IMG/VR virus record: IMGVR_UViG_3300045116_000678
Span: 1 to 64,000 of that record
Strand: one strand, 5' to 3'
Source of the DNA: a virus
Length of the DNA stretch: 64,000 bases
Under the pieces are notes generated by a model. It was not told the origin of the DNA. It made no database searches and was given only the letters and a program-made list of their open reading frames with translations. The position numbers were made by a program, and so were the translations under genes. How positions within the stretch are numbered: position 1 is the first letter of the stretch; the number at the start of each line of letters is the position of its first letter. Below are positions 1 to 7,704 of the stretch, in pieces.

Positions 1-255
1 CTACCCTGCGCCGAATCCTGCGGTCGTATCCACCAGCTCCGCGAAATAGGCATTCCAGAAGTAATGCGTGGAGCGGTGGTGGCGCGACGACTTCAGTCGA
101 ATCTTGATGCGCACGCGGCCCACGTCGGGCACGTCGATCTCGGACACCACATCGCTCGGGGACGAGCTTCTGGCCGCGCCGTGCTGCTGCTGCGCTTGCG
201 CGATGAGGGCGCCGGGCACCTTGCCCAAAATGCCGTTGCTGTCGTCCCATGCCAT
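1..255 (-). CDS. Hypothetical protein, divergent from a LexA-box gene
   Basis: A reading frame of 84 codons starts with ATG at 255 and ends at a TAG at the left edge of the window. A longer form starting at 339 is open but would overlap the divergent gene and the LexA box, so I prefer the shorter start. The protein has an acidic middle part (SEIDVPDVGRVRIKIRLK) followed by a basic, His-rich stretch and an aromatic C-terminus. I recognise no domain. It is head to head with the gene at 291, with the LexA box between them, so it may be SOS-induced. Confidence 0.5.
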   Translation of the reverse strand: MAWDDSNGILGKVPGALIAQAQQQHGAARSSSPSDVVSEIDVPDVGRVRIKIRLKSSRHHRSTHYFWNAYFAELVDTTAGFGAG

Positions 256-274
256 GGCGACACTGTACGCGAAC

Positions 275-292
275 ACTGTATGCTCATCCAGT
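275..292. promoter_or_regulatory. LexA box (SOS operator)
   Basis: CTGT at 276-279 and CCAG at 288-291 flank eight bases, matching the CTGT-N8-ACAG form of proteobacterial LexA sites with one changed base; the central ATGCTCAT resembles that of known recA operators. It lies between two divergent genes and overlaps the GTG proposed as the start of the rightward one, as expected of a repressor site over a promoter. Confidence 0.6.
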
Positions 293-623
293 GCTTTGCA
301 AGGTCTATTTCGCCAATCGCAAGGGCGTGCAGCGCCCAAGGGATGACGTACGCGGCACGCCGCAGATCGGCGAGCTGCGTCTGCGCCTGATGAGCCGCTA
401 CGGTGCCGTGCTGAGCCATCCGGAGACCGGGCGATACCTGCTCCCGGCCCTGGATGCCGTGACGATCACGATCAAGGCCCGGGGCGTGTTGCTGGAAGGC
501 ACCGAGATGATCCCGCGCCGGGCCGGCCGGAAGGCCGCCTACGACATGTACGCACAGATGTGGTGGTGCGTCCCGGTGTTCGACTCGATCGTGCTGGACG
601 ATCTCAGTGCGGGGATGGCCTAG
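291..623 (+). CDS. Hypothetical protein behind a LexA box
   Basis: A 110-codon frame from a GTG at 291; an ATG in the same frame at 249 lies before the LexA box and is less likely. The sequence keeps protein-like features throughout, including RLRLMSRYGAVL, YLLPALDAV and MWWCVPVF. This looks like a compact beta-rich cytoplasmic protein. I recognise no named family. The LexA box directly upstream suggests SOS control, possibly an accessory gene of the host DNA-damage regulon. The start codon is uncertain. Confidence 0.55.
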   Translation: MLCKVYFANRKGVQRPRDDVRGTPQIGELRLRLMSRYGAVLSHPETGRYLLPALDAVTITIKARGVLLEGTEMIPRRAGRKAAYDMYAQMWWCVPVFDSIVLDDLSAGMA

Positions 624-626
624 TCG

Positions 627-899
627 TCAGCGATCCGAAACCCTTGACCAGTTCAGCGCCACGGCAGTGCGCTCAGCCTCATGGAGAAAGCCCTTAAACG
701 CCGTTGCCGACTCTGCGCGGAGTGCCCGGACACGCTGGATCAGTTCCGGCGGCGCAGTGCCGGGTCCACACAACTGCGCGTGCAGCTCATCTTCCGCGGC
801 TCGGGCTTCGGCCTCGGTCGCGCGCCATTCGTCGTGAAGTTGTTGAACGACGGAGAGCATGGTGTTCCCAAACGGAGGATTGCCATAGTGCACGCTCAT
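627..899 (-). CDS. Small helical hypothetical protein
   Basis: A frame of 90 codons, with ATG at 899 (another ATG at 860) and TGA at 627. The C-terminal two-thirds is charged and helical, for example LHDEWRATEAEARAAEDEL, and is probably a short coiled coil. It is divergent from the gene at 976 and ends four bases from the gene that stops at 623. The function is unknown. The divergent neighbour has a similar helical, Arg/Glu-rich make-up, but I cannot show that they are related. Confidence 0.45.
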   Translation of the reverse strand: MSVHYGNPPFGNTMLSVVQQLHDEWRATEAEARAAEDELHAQLCGPGTAPPELIQRVRALRAESATAFKGFLHEAERTAVALNWSRVSDR

Positions 900-975
900 G
901 GCCAGCGGCGGAACTATCTCACGGAGCGACGATCTGTCCGACAGCACGCTTTGTACCGGTCAGCTACTGTGCAGC

Positions 976-1227
976 ATGAACCAAACTCCGGCGAAGGCGC
1001 AGGCGATCTCACTCTGGCGCGAGTTGAACCTTACTGCTCACAGGGCAGAAATGCTAGTGGCGACGGCAAGCCTGGAGCACGCACGAGGGGTTGGTGGTCC
1101 ACCGCCCGAGGGCCTTGTCGCGCTTGCACGCGAGCTGCGTGGCCTGGCGAACAGGCAACGGGAGTTGGCACTGTTCGGTTTGGAGGCATCAGCCGTGCGC
1201 CGCTTTGCCGGCGAAGTCGACGACTAG
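976..1227 (+). CDS. Small helical hypothetical protein
   Basis: An 83-codon frame from ATG 976 to TAG 1227. It is rich in Leu, Ala, Arg and Glu (for example LWRELNLTAHRAEMLVATAS), so probably helical and cytoplasmic. It converges on the broken SRAP gene and overlaps that gene's stop codon by two or three bases. I know no family for it. An upstream extension to 898 is open but lacks protein-like composition. Confidence 0.45.
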   Translation: MNQTPAKAQAISLWRELNLTAHRAEMLVATASLEHARGVGGPPPEGLVALARELRGLANRQRELALFGLEASAVRRFAGEVDD

Positions 1228-1954
1228 AACAGCTCCGGCTCAGCCTTTGCAGCCGGCGGATCCGCCGGAGCCGCATCGAATTCCTCGACCGGCGTGAGCT
1301 TGATGAGCGCCTTCGCTTCCTCGATCGTGCCGCGCAGCCACTGGTCCACCTCGCCCTGCTCCAGCAGCACCAGGCTGCGCTTGTCCTGCTTGTCGGGCCC
1401 GAGCCGCGGATCCGGCTTGTGCATGCGCTTCATCAGCGGGTGCGCGTCAGCGTTGACCGTCACCATGGTGTAGCTCGGCACTACCTCGCCCGTGGCCGGG
1501 TCCGTCCACTCGCTCCACAACCCGGCCACGCTCCACGGCTGCCCGTCGGCCCGCAGGAAGCGCCACCAGATGTTCGCGCCGGTCTCCCAGTTCGGCTCGA
1601 AGAACAGCCGGGCCGGCACGATGCAGCGCTGGCCGTGCTTCCAGGCATCGCGGTAGGTCGGTCGACTGGCGAGCGTTTCCTGCCGGGCGTTCACGGTGCT
1701 GATGCGCTTTGGCTTCTCGCCCGGGCCGCGCGGGCGGCTCATCGGGATGCGCGTCTCGCTGTCGGGGGGATCATCCCCCACTGCGCCAGCTGCGCCGTGC
1801 GTTCGCCCTGCTCGTCCAGGCGCACGACGGGCCCAGTCGACAGCGGGAACAGCTCGCGCGCCCTGAACAGGCCCAGCGGCATGCGCTTGCCGGCACCGAT
1901 CTGCCAGAAGTCCTCGAGCTCGCGCATCTCGGGCGGGATGTAGCGGGTGCACAT
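1224..1954 (-). pseudogene. SRAP-family DNA-protein crosslink protein (YedK/HMCES-like), frameshifted
   Basis: SRAP proteins form a thiazolidine crosslink with abasic sites in single-stranded DNA through Cys2. The start at 1954 gives MCTRYIPPEM with the catalytic Cys directly after Met, and the frame continues to WGMIPP. The rest of the family signature (ISTVNARQET, then RCIVPARLFFEPN and later RSLVLLEQGEVDQWL) continues in another frame to the stop at 1224. The switch falls in a run of six G at 1774-1779, and a seventh G would restore one frame of about 244 codons. It is therefore a one-base deletion, a programmed slip or a sequencing error. Gene order suggests a host or plasmid gene rather than a phage gene. 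Confidence 0.8.
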
Positions 1955-2007
1955 AGGCGCCATGATGCCAGCGCAAGGCAGATTCCAGCCCTCATGGACC
2001 TGTTTGA

Positions 2008-2196
2008 CACCCACCCCACCGTGCTGCGGCACCAACCTGGTACAGCGACACACTCGAGGAAACACTGCTGCCGCTGCGCGTCGGCGACTACAAGGTGACG
2101 CCGGCGGCTGGCCGTGAGGGTCGGTGGACTGTCACCTCTGTCAAAGGCGAGACGGTGTATTGCGGCATCGGTCCTGTCACTATCAAGGCGGGTTGA
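2008..2196 (+). pseudogene. 5'-truncated remnant of a small gene
   Basis: The frame ending at TGA 2196 is protein-like over its last 50 codons (TWYSDTLEETLLPLRVGDYK, then WTVTSVKGETVYCGIGPV) but has no good start codon after the in-frame TGA at 2005-2007. It ends three bases before the ATG of the next frame, so the two once probably formed an operon. I read it as a decayed or truncated gene of unknown function. A rare start codon cannot be excluded. Confidence 0.3.
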
Positions 2197-2198
2197 CC

Positions 2199-2473
2199 AT
2201 GGCCAACATCTACGACACCGTGGTTGCAGCCCTGCGCGCGCACTGGGCGATGCACGAAAACAAACAGCCACAGAAGCTGCTGCTGCAACCCAGCAGCACG
2301 ACGCGCTCACGAAGTTGCGCCGGGTCGGCCGGGAAGGCTTGAACGCCGAAGGTCTTGGGTCTGTGCTCGGCCGGTTGGCTTTGCTGGAAGCGATGGTGTC
2401 TACGCGGCCTAGAAATGCGGAACCATGGTGGGGGGAAACGCGCACGGTCCGCGTCTCAGGATTTGCAGGTTGA
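2199..2473 (+). pseudogene. Frameshifted small hypothetical gene
   Basis: ATG 2199 opens MANIYDTVVAALRAHWAMHE and reads to about 2290. From there the protein-like sequence moves to another frame (QHDALTKLRRVGREGLNAEG) that runs to the stop at 2473. The break lies in the repetitive CAGCAGCAC stretch near 2291-2299, a likely slippage site. Together the halves look like a small family of about 80 residues with a conserved IHDTVVAAL-type start. The function is unknown. This reading is by eye and needs an alignment. Confidence 0.35.
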
Positions 2474-2662
2474 GAGCATCGGCGCCGGGTGCCTGTCTGG
2501 GGGCACGCCAAGGCAGTACGACGCTGGTCAATCAGCATGACGGCATTAGAACTTTCTGCTACCCTTTGTTATCGGGCGGGTCGTGCGCGCCGTAAGGATG
2601 CGACTGACCCCTGCATGGTCGACACCTTCGGGCGTGGCCGCCTCTCATTCAAGGGCTTCGTA

Positions 2663-3082
2663 ATGACTACGCCTGCAGCAGAAACGACTTCCTCGAAGGC
2701 ACCGGAAAAGAAGTCCAACTGGATTGGGATCGTTGCCGTGGTGGTGGGCGTTTTTGTGGCCGTCAAATTCATTTGGCCACGGATTACCGGTGCGGCTGAC
2801 TCTGTTGCACAGTCCTGCATGGGCGTGATTCGCAGCGGCGGTCCGCAAGGTCAAGACAAAGTGTTCAACACCTGCAGCTTTCCAGTGAACGCTGTGGTGT
2901 GTCTTGATGGGCGGTGTCCGCGCGCAAAGACTTTCTACCCCGGCGACACTTACGCGCATCTCGCCGGGGAGGGACAGAGCTGGTGGGGCCAGATGACCAG
3001 TGCTCAGAAGCTAAGGCTGTACGCTTGCAAGAGGGGCTACGCGCCCGACCCCAAGGACCTTGGAAGCTGCGCCGCGTTGTAG
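2663..3082 (+). CDS. Small membrane-anchored hypothetical protein
   Basis: A 139-residue protein from ATG 2663; the open frame extends back to 2489 but the upstream part is not protein-like. After a polar N-terminus of about 20 residues there is one transmembrane helix (WIGIVAVVVGVFVAVKFIW). The C-terminal domain has Cys in TCSFPVNAVVCLDGRC and in YACKRGY near the end, which suggests a periplasmic domain with disulphides. There is no recognised family. Flanking genes are unrelated hypothetical genes. Confidence 0.6.
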   Translation: MTTPAAETTSSKAPEKKSNWIGIVAVVVGVFVAVKFIWPRITGAADSVAQSCMGVIRSGGPQGQDKVFNTCSFPVNAVVCLDGRCPRAKTFYPGDTYAHLAGEGQSWWGQMTSAQKLRLYACKRGYAPDPKDLGSCAAL

Positions 3083-3123
3083 GCCTGAAAGCTCAACATT
3101 GCGACGAGTGACCAGTTGAACAA

Positions 3124-3393
3124 TTAGTTTGTATCGCCGCCGGTCTTGTGCTGAGTTGAGGATTCATCGAGCCGCGCGAGGTAATCGGCAATCCACGCCC
3201 TAGCTTTCTCAGCAAGGGCGGTGCGCACTTGGTTTGCATCCTTTTCGGGGGACGCGATGGAAACCCTGCACATCGGCTGTCCTTTCCGGAGAACGATCGC
3301 GACATGTTGCACACCATCCTGGGCGACCGTCATGGTCCACTCTTCTGGGGCGAGCGGCTGCGAATGCGGCGCTCCTGGTCTGTCTAGCTTCAA
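3124..3393 (-). CDS. Hypothetical protein
   Basis: An 89-codon frame from ATG 3393 to TAG 3124. The first half reads like a beta-sheet domain (WTMTVAQDGVQHVAIVLRKG, then CRVSIASP) and the second like a helix (ALAEKARAWIADYLARL). No signal peptide and no membrane segment are visible. The arrangement is typical of small cytoplasmic proteins of accessory regions. The function is unknown. Confidence 0.5.
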   Translation of the reverse strand: MKLDRPGAPHSQPLAPEEWTMTVAQDGVQHVAIVLRKGQPMCRVSIASPEKDANQVRTALAEKARAWIADYLARLDESSTQHKTGGDTN

Positions 3394-3490
3394 TGCCTGT
3401 CCTCCGGCCCTTGTCTTCTTAGAAAATAAACCATGATGGCTGAACGCCGCCTGTACGCCATCTTGAGTAGGGCACGTGGCGTCGCTATCC

Positions 3491-3787
3491 TCAAGGACTC
3501 GACAGCAAGAGTATCGCGTTCAGCGCCTCTTCCAATTGGTCCCAATTTCTGAACCGCATGCAGCGCCCCCGTCCGTCGAACCGGCCGCCGTGCTTCTGCA
3601 GGAGAGCTACATGGGGCGGGAACTTGCCGAAAAGGGCTGGCCATGGGCGACCACGACTGGGGTAGTAGACAGCAGCCACCCATTGCAATTTGTCCGCCAA
3701 CGAAGGAATCTTCGAATCCTCCGGGAGCGGGTCCACCACAAATGCACGGGTTGCCGAGAAGGCGCTCGATTTGGCGGTGGCAGGCAT
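3491..3787 (-). CDS. Hypothetical protein
   Basis: From ATG 3787 the frame encodes 98 residues. The central part (WVAAVYYPSRGRPWPALFG, then FPPHVALLQKHGGRFDGRG) and the C-terminal WDQLEEALNAIL look like a real protein. The frame extends upstream to 3964 but that part overlaps the divergent gene at 3843 and is not protein-like. No family is recognised. It is divergent from the gene at 3843. Confidence 0.45.
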   Translation of the reverse strand: MPATAKSSAFSATRAFVVDPLPEDSKIPSLADKLQWVAAVYYPSRGRPWPALFGKFPPHVALLQKHGGRFDGRGRCMRFRNWDQLEEALNAILLLSSP

Positions 3788-3842
3788 CTCTTCTATTGGC
3801 GCTTCGCACCTCAGGAAATACGGCGGCAAGGAGTTTAGATCA

Positions 3843-4091
3843 ATGCAACCGCGGCGTAGCAGCCTTGTAGACGGCAGGCCCACCGAGACCCCGTTTGAAA
3901 TGGCGGTCCAGCTGATCCGGGCGGGATGGAAAATCCCGCCGTATCCTGAGCCACTGCCGCTCACAGGCCCGATGGCCGAGCCCGATGACTCACGAGTTAT
4001 CGCTGCGGCCTACCTGCATCTCTGTGATGCATGGGAATGGCAGGTGCAATGCCTCTACGCGAAGGTTGAGGCCGATTTTCTTGAGCTCTGA
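3843..4091 (+). CDS. Hypothetical protein
   Basis: ATG 3843 is preceded by AAGGAG at a spacing of about nine bases, which decides the start over the in-frame ATG at 3690. The 82-residue product has a helical N-terminal part (FEMAVQLIRAGWKIPPYP) and a C-terminal helix rich in aromatic residues (AYLHLCDAWEWQVQCLY). The function is unknown. It converges on the phage lysis genes, and the prophage boundary is probably close to its 3' end. Confidence 0.5.
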   Translation: MQPRRSSLVDGRPTETPFEMAVQLIRAGWKIPPYPEPLPLTGPMAEPDDSRVIAAAYLHLCDAWEWQVQCLYAKVEADFLEL

Positions 4092-4120
4092 GGGGGCACC
4101 CCGCATGGCCCACGCCAGCC

Positions 4121-4369
4121 TCAGCGTGGCCACGCCTGGATGAGCGCCGCCCGGCGATCCCGCTCGCACCAGTAGGCGCCCATCCACTGCACCGCCCACG
4201 CTGCCAGATCCTGAGCGGTGGCCTTCGCCTTCAGATCGTCAGGAGCCAGGCACGGCATCGTCAGGAGCACAGGCGGGGGATCGACCTTGGCGGGCGCAGC
4301 GGGCCGCATCGTTGAGCATGCGGACAGCAGCATCAGGCACAGGACAGGAAGCCAGCGGCACAGTGACAT
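4121..4369 (-). CDS. Rz1: Outer-membrane spanin subunit (Rz1-like lipoprotein)
   Basis: An 82-codon frame lies within and beyond the 3' end of the Rz gene in another frame, the classic nested Rz/Rz1 arrangement. The N-terminus is a lipoprotein signal (WLPVLCLMLLSAC) with lipobox LLSAC, followed by a short Pro-rich part (RPAAPAKVDPPP) as in other Rz1 proteins. It would be anchored in the outer membrane and contact Rz to fuse the two membranes at lysis. It is longer than the usual 40-65 residue Rz1 and extends past the end of Rz. Confidence 0.8.
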   Translation of the reverse strand: MSLCRWLPVLCLMLLSACSTMRPAAPAKVDPPPVLLTMPCLAPDDLKAKATAQDLAAWAVQWMGAYWCERDRRAALIQAWPR

Positions 4370-4613
4370 TGCGGACCCTCTCGATGGTCTTGGTGATGTA
4401 GACGGTGCGGACCTGGGCCTGCTTGGCCTCGCCCTGCTCCGCGGCGCGGGCCCGGCCGCGGTTGGCCTCGCGCTGGAACTCGGCCGCCGCCTCGTCCTCG
4501 CGCTGCCGGCGCTCGTAGCCCGACTTCTCGGCCGAGTGCCAGAACTTCCACACGCCGGCCGCGGCGGCAACCAGCAGCGCGGCGCTCAGCGCGAGCTTGG
4601 CCCAGATGCTCAC
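4239..4613 (-). CDS. Rz: Inner-membrane spanin subunit (Rz-like)
   Basis: The protein of 124 residues starts at GTG 4613, which overlaps the stop of the lytic-enzyme gene as GTGA. It has one N-terminal transmembrane helix (LALSAALLVAAAAGVWKFW) and then a long charged helix (SGYERRQREDEAAAEFQREA) and Cys residues near the C-terminus. This is the topology of Rz, which spans the periplasm as a coiled coil and binds Rz1. It lies directly after the lytic enzyme in the lysis cassette. The longer open frame from 4691 would start inside that gene and is rejected. Confidence 0.8.
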   Translation of the reverse strand: MSIWAKLALSAALLVAAAAGVWKFWHSAEKSGYERRQREDEAAAEFQREANRGRARAAEQGEAKQAQVRTVYITKTIERVRNVTVPLASCPVPDAAVRMLNDAARCARQGRSPACAPDDAVPGS

Positions 4614-5116
4614 GACGCCAACCCGAGGAAGCGCCGGCTGGCCAGGTGGTAGGTGGGCCACTTCTCGGGGTGCGGCTTGCCGGGCCGCCATGTGCGCACG
4701 TAGTAGGCCCAGGCCGTGTCGACCTGCTGCACCGCCGGCAGCGGCTTGGGATCGGTGAACAGCAGCAGGCGGGCCAGTCCGGCCGCCAGCACATCGTCGT
4801 TCTCGATCGCGTCCCAGATTGCCTCGTCGGTGGGCGCCACGCAGCGCGCCTCATAGAGCATCGCTGCGAGCTTGGCCGTCGCGGGATGCGTCCGAACGCC
4901 GCGCACCAGACCGCCGCCCTTCTCCCCCTGCCAGAACGACTTTGCGGGGCCCGTCGGCTGCGGCGGGTTGCCGACGAGCTGCCGGCGGTGCTCGAAGCGG
5001 CTTTCCTGCTGGCCGATGGTCAGCAGCATGATGCGAGCCTCGTACGTGTCCATGCGCACGGGCAACAGCGCCAGGGCGGGATCGATACCCCGCTGGGTGA
5101 TCTCAAGCAGGGTCAT
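4610..5116 (-). CDS. Putative endolysin or lytic transglycosylase
   Basis: A 168-residue protein placed between holin-like genes and the spanins, where a phage lytic enzyme is expected. It contains IMLLTIGQQESRFEHRRQ, resembling the Glu-containing catalytic segment of lysozyme-like transglycosylases (xxQESRF), followed by a FWQGEKGGG segment also seen in small phage lytic enzymes. No signal peptide is visible, so export would rely on the holin. The enzymatic class is inferred from this motif and position. It overlaps the Rz start by four bases (GTGA). Confidence 0.65.
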   Translation of the reverse strand: MTLLEITQRGIDPALALLPVRMDTYEARIMLLTIGQQESRFEHRRQLVGNPPQPTGPAKSFWQGEKGGGLVRGVRTHPATAKLAAMLYEARCVAPTDEAIWDAIENDDVLAAGLARLLLFTDPKPLPAVQQVDTAWAYYVRTWRPGKPHPEKWPTYHLASRRFLGLAS

Positions 5117-5431
5117 TTAAACCTCCGATGAAGCGGAAAGCGGTGCAGGGCTGGTCGCGGTAAATGGCGGGCCGTCGCTCCAGTCCCTGCTCTCGATGAG
5201 CAGCTTGGCGAGGATGGCCAGGTCGAAGAAGACGGACGGCCAGCCGGGGTAGTCCCACAACCACGGGGAGAACCCGTTCGCTGCGGCGCCCATCAGCAAG
5301 ACCGCGTAGGCCCCTTTGATGCGCCAAAGCACTGCACTCGTGATCTTGCGGGCCCGGCAGATGCAGATGAACACAATGGCGCCTGAAAGGATCCCGTTGA
5401 GGCCTGCGGTCAGATAGGTGTCGGTGGTCAT
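5117..5431 (-). CDS. Holin-like membrane protein
   Basis: From ATG 5431 (overlapping the preceding stop as ATGA) the frame encodes 104 residues. Three hydrophobic stretches are visible: AGLNGILSGAIVFICICRA, VLWRIKGAYAVLLMGAAANG and WPSVFFDLAILAKLLIE. Its size, its charged and polar C-terminus and its place before the lytic enzyme suggest a holin or antiholin. The pairing with the next membrane protein upstream is typical of two-holin cassettes. The assignment is from context; there is no diagnostic sequence. Confidence 0.55.
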   Translation of the reverse strand: MTTDTYLTAGLNGILSGAIVFICICRARKITSAVLWRIKGAYAVLLMGAAANGFSPWLWDYPGWPSVFFDLAILAKLLIESRDWSDGPPFTATSPAPLSASSEV

Positions 5432-5844
5432 CGGTCGCCGTCCTTTCGGCCGCGAGCAGCAATCCACACGTCCACCAGCGCGTTCACCTTCCGTGCGGCC
5501 CACGGGAAGATGACGCTGGTCCACTTGTCAGCGCTGAAAGCCATGGCCGCGCCGAGCGGCGCATAGAGCCAGTTCTCTTCGAGAGGCCCCCACAGGGAAG
5601 CGACACCCTTGGACAGTGGGACGGTGACGAACAGCGCCAGCAAGACAGCGGCGAGGAAGTAAACGCAGGCGCGCGCCAGGCTGTCGCCCTCTCGCTGCAT
5701 CACCATGACGGCCGCGCCGCCCATCGATGCGATCGCGATAACGACATAGGGGCCGACGACTATTGCCATCTGCGGGCCAAAGACCACGCTGGCAAGCAGC
5801 GTCACCAGGTGCACCGGCGTTAGGTCGGGAGAAGAAGGGTTCAT
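5428..5844 (-). CDS. Holin-like membrane protein
   Basis: A 138-residue protein with at least three membrane-spanning segments (VHLVTLLASVVFGPQMAIVV, YVVIAIASMGGAAVMVM and ACVYFLAAVLLALFVTV) and a Lys/Arg-rich C-terminus (AARKVNALVDVWIAARGRK). ATG 5844 overlaps the stop of the tail-fibre gene as ATGA. It lies first in the lysis cassette. Holin is the best guess, but a superinfection-exclusion membrane protein would look similar. Confidence 0.55.
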   Translation of the reverse strand: MNPSSPDLTPVHLVTLLASVVFGPQMAIVVGPYVVIAIASMGGAAVMVMQREGDSLARACVYFLAAVLLALFVTVPLSKGVASLWGPLEENWLYAPLGAAMAFSADKWTSVIFPWAARKVNALVDVWIAARGRKDGDR

Positions 5845-7094
5845 GCGGTGCCTGCGGGGTTGAGCTGTCGCTCCAGCTCATGGATGCGAGAGAGGGCGGC
5901 GTCCAGGCGCGCGTACAGGTCTTGGACGCCGGCCAGGGCCAGTGCGCCGAGGGCGGAGGCGTCGACCGAGCGCAGGTCGGGGTAGTCGTCGGTCGCGTGG
6001 ATGGTCACCGCCTCTGGCGTGTGGATCTCCAGCTCCTGCGCCAGCACACCGATGCGGCGCGGCGCGGCGCTGGGGTGCGCCGGCCCGGCGATGATCGGAA
6101 TCTCGGCGCTCTTGCGGAAGGTCCGCACCGGGGCCGCCTCGATGCGCTCTCGGACGTTGTCGATCGGCTCGATATCGAACTTGGTCCGCACGTCGGAGTA
6201 CACGTCAAACGCGGCTGCGGCCAGCAAGTGACCGTCGTTTCGGTAGCGCAGGAACACACCAGCCTGGTTGACCTGCCAGAAGCTGATGACGCCGGGCTGG
6301 TGGTACGCGGCGGCGTAGTTCGTATCGCCTTGGCCGCCGGTCGCATTCCACAGGATGTTGATGCGGTAGGTGCCGTCGAACTGATACGTGCCCCCCTGCG
6401 GGGTCAGGCCGTTGTAGTTGCCGTTCCAGTAGAAGTTGTTCGCCGCCATCGCCCCGTTGTGGTTCCACGTCCCGGAGCTGGATATGACGTCGGTGGACCA
6501 ACTTACTGACCAGATAGTGCCGAGGCTGGAGCCCCCGTTCCACTTGGTGAGCGCCACGTTCTTGGTGCCACCAGAGCCCAGCTCCAGCGTCCAGGTCCGG
6601 CTCCCGCTATCCCGGCTCTCGATAACCGAGTTGCCGGTGCCGGCCCCCATGGTCGAGTCCAAGATGAGCGCGCCCTGTCCGGCTGCACCGAAGGGCACAG
6701 GACCTGCGCAGATAGTCCCGGCGGTGTACAGGGCGTTGTAGATGAAGACCGAGCCGTCGCTCCGTTGAATCGCGAACGCGCCGTATGACCCGTCCTGGGC
6801 GGCGCCCGCGTCGTTGTACCGGAAGACGCGGAAGTTCGATCCGACATTGCTGCCAGACTCAGCACCCGTATCCCCGAGATCCATGGCCCAGCGGGGAGAG
6901 GTATTCGTGTATGAAGCAATCCTCGCGTACTGGCCGGACCCGCTCTTAATGAGGCTGAACTGGGGGTTGGCCTTGCCGATGGCGAGGTTGCCCGTCACCG
7001 TGTCGCCCGCGAGCAGCACGTAGTCCAGGCGGTCGGAAGCCGCGAGCTCGCGAATGGAGCCCGTGTAATGGACGAGCGGCTTCTTGGTGGCCAC
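5841..7094 (-). CDS. Tail fibre/spike with C-terminal S74 intramolecular chaperone
   Basis: The 417-residue product has a short head-binding type N-terminus (TGSIRELAASDRLDYVLLAG), a central beta-rich, Gly/Asn-rich shaft and a C-terminal Peptidase_S74 (endosialidase-type) chaperone domain. The chaperone starts at about residue 300 with YSDVRTKFDIEPI, where the Ser before Asp is the usual self-cleavage residue, and continues with RRIGVLAQELE and a C-terminal coiled coil. The chaperone trimerises the fibre and is then cut off. It is probably the receptor-binding protein at the end of the tail-gene run, just before the lysis genes. Confidence 0.85.
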   Translation of the reverse strand: MATKKPLVHYTGSIRELAASDRLDYVLLAGDTVTGNLAIGKANPQFSLIKSGSGQYARIASYTNTSPRWAMDLGDTGAESGSNVGSNFRVFRYNDAGAAQDGSYGAFAIQRSDGSVFIYNALYTAGTICAGPVPFGAAGQGALILDSTMGAGTGNSVIESRDSGSRTWTLELGSGGTKNVALTKWNGGSSLGTIWSVSWSTDVISSSGTWNHNGAMAANNFYWNGNYNGLTPQGGTYQFDGTYRINILWNATGGQGDTNYAAAYHQPGVISFWQVNQAGVFLRYRNDGHLLAAAAFDVYSDVRTKFDIEPIDNVRERIEAAPVRTFRKSAEIPIIAGPAHPSAAPRRIGVLAQELEIHTPEAVTIHATDDYPDLRSVDASALGALALAGVQDLYARLDAALSRIHELERQLNPAGTA

Positions 7095-7097
7095 GAA

Positions 7098-7700
7098 TTA
7101 AGCCAGCACGACCACCGTGCCGGCTTCGAAGTTCACGCTGGTGGCGCTGGTGGCCACGCCCAGGCGCTGCACGACGTTTCCGCTGGCACTGGGCACCGCG
7201 GCGCCTGCCTGGCCAGCCGTGGTCTGCAGGAACACCGGGCCTGGCGTGAGGCCCGACACGCCCGTGTTCGTGCCCTCGAAGTAGACCGTGGCGTTCGCGC
7301 CGCTGGCGACAGCCGCGAGCACGAACCCGTGCGCTTCCTTGCCGACCGCAGTGGCGTCGGCCTTGCGCACGCGCGCGCCGCCGGAGTTCCACACGTTCAC
7401 GAAGTCGCCGGCCGCGAGCGCCTCGCTGGCCTGAATGCTGGCCGTGTCCGCGCCGATGCCCACCGGCATCATGGTCGGGTCGATGCGGCCCGAACCATCG
7501 AGCGCGACCAGCTTGCCCGAGTCGCCCGCGCCAGCCGAGCTGGTCTTGCCGTTCGTGATCGTGAGGTCCAGCACGCCACTGGCGTTGAGGGCCGGCACCT
7601 TGTTGGCGTCGCCTGCCCCGGCGCTGGTGGTCAGCGTGGTGTCTTCGGTGAGGACACCATTCACCTGCTTGAGGTGCTTGGTGGTCGATGCAGTTCCCAT
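7098..7700 (-). CDS. Tail-fibre-associated structural protein
   Basis: A 200-residue protein between two fibre genes. Its N-terminal half carries two related segments (TTSAGAGDANKVPALNASG and KTSSAGAGDSGKLVALDGSG), a repeat type seen in phage fibre shafts. The C-terminal half is a beta-rich domain rich in Ala, Gly and Val. There is no signal peptide. It is probably a virion protein that binds or extends the tail fibre. The exact role is unknown. Confidence 0.6.
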   Translation of the reverse strand: MGTASTTKHLKQVNGVLTEDTTLTTSAGAGDANKVPALNASGVLDLTITNGKTSSAGAGDSGKLVALDGSGRIDPTMMPVGIGADTASIQASEALAAGDFVNVWNSGGARVRKADATAVGKEAHGFVLAAVASGANATVYFEGTNTGVSGLTPGPVFLQTTAGQAGAAVPSASGNVVQRLGVATSATSVNFEAGTVVVLA

Positions 7701-7704
7701 AGGG

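Noticed and set aside
5841-7700. Diversity-generating retroelement near the tail fibre
   Set aside because: Considered because some Bordetella podophages carry one. No reverse-transcriptase gene and no template/variable repeat pair were seen.
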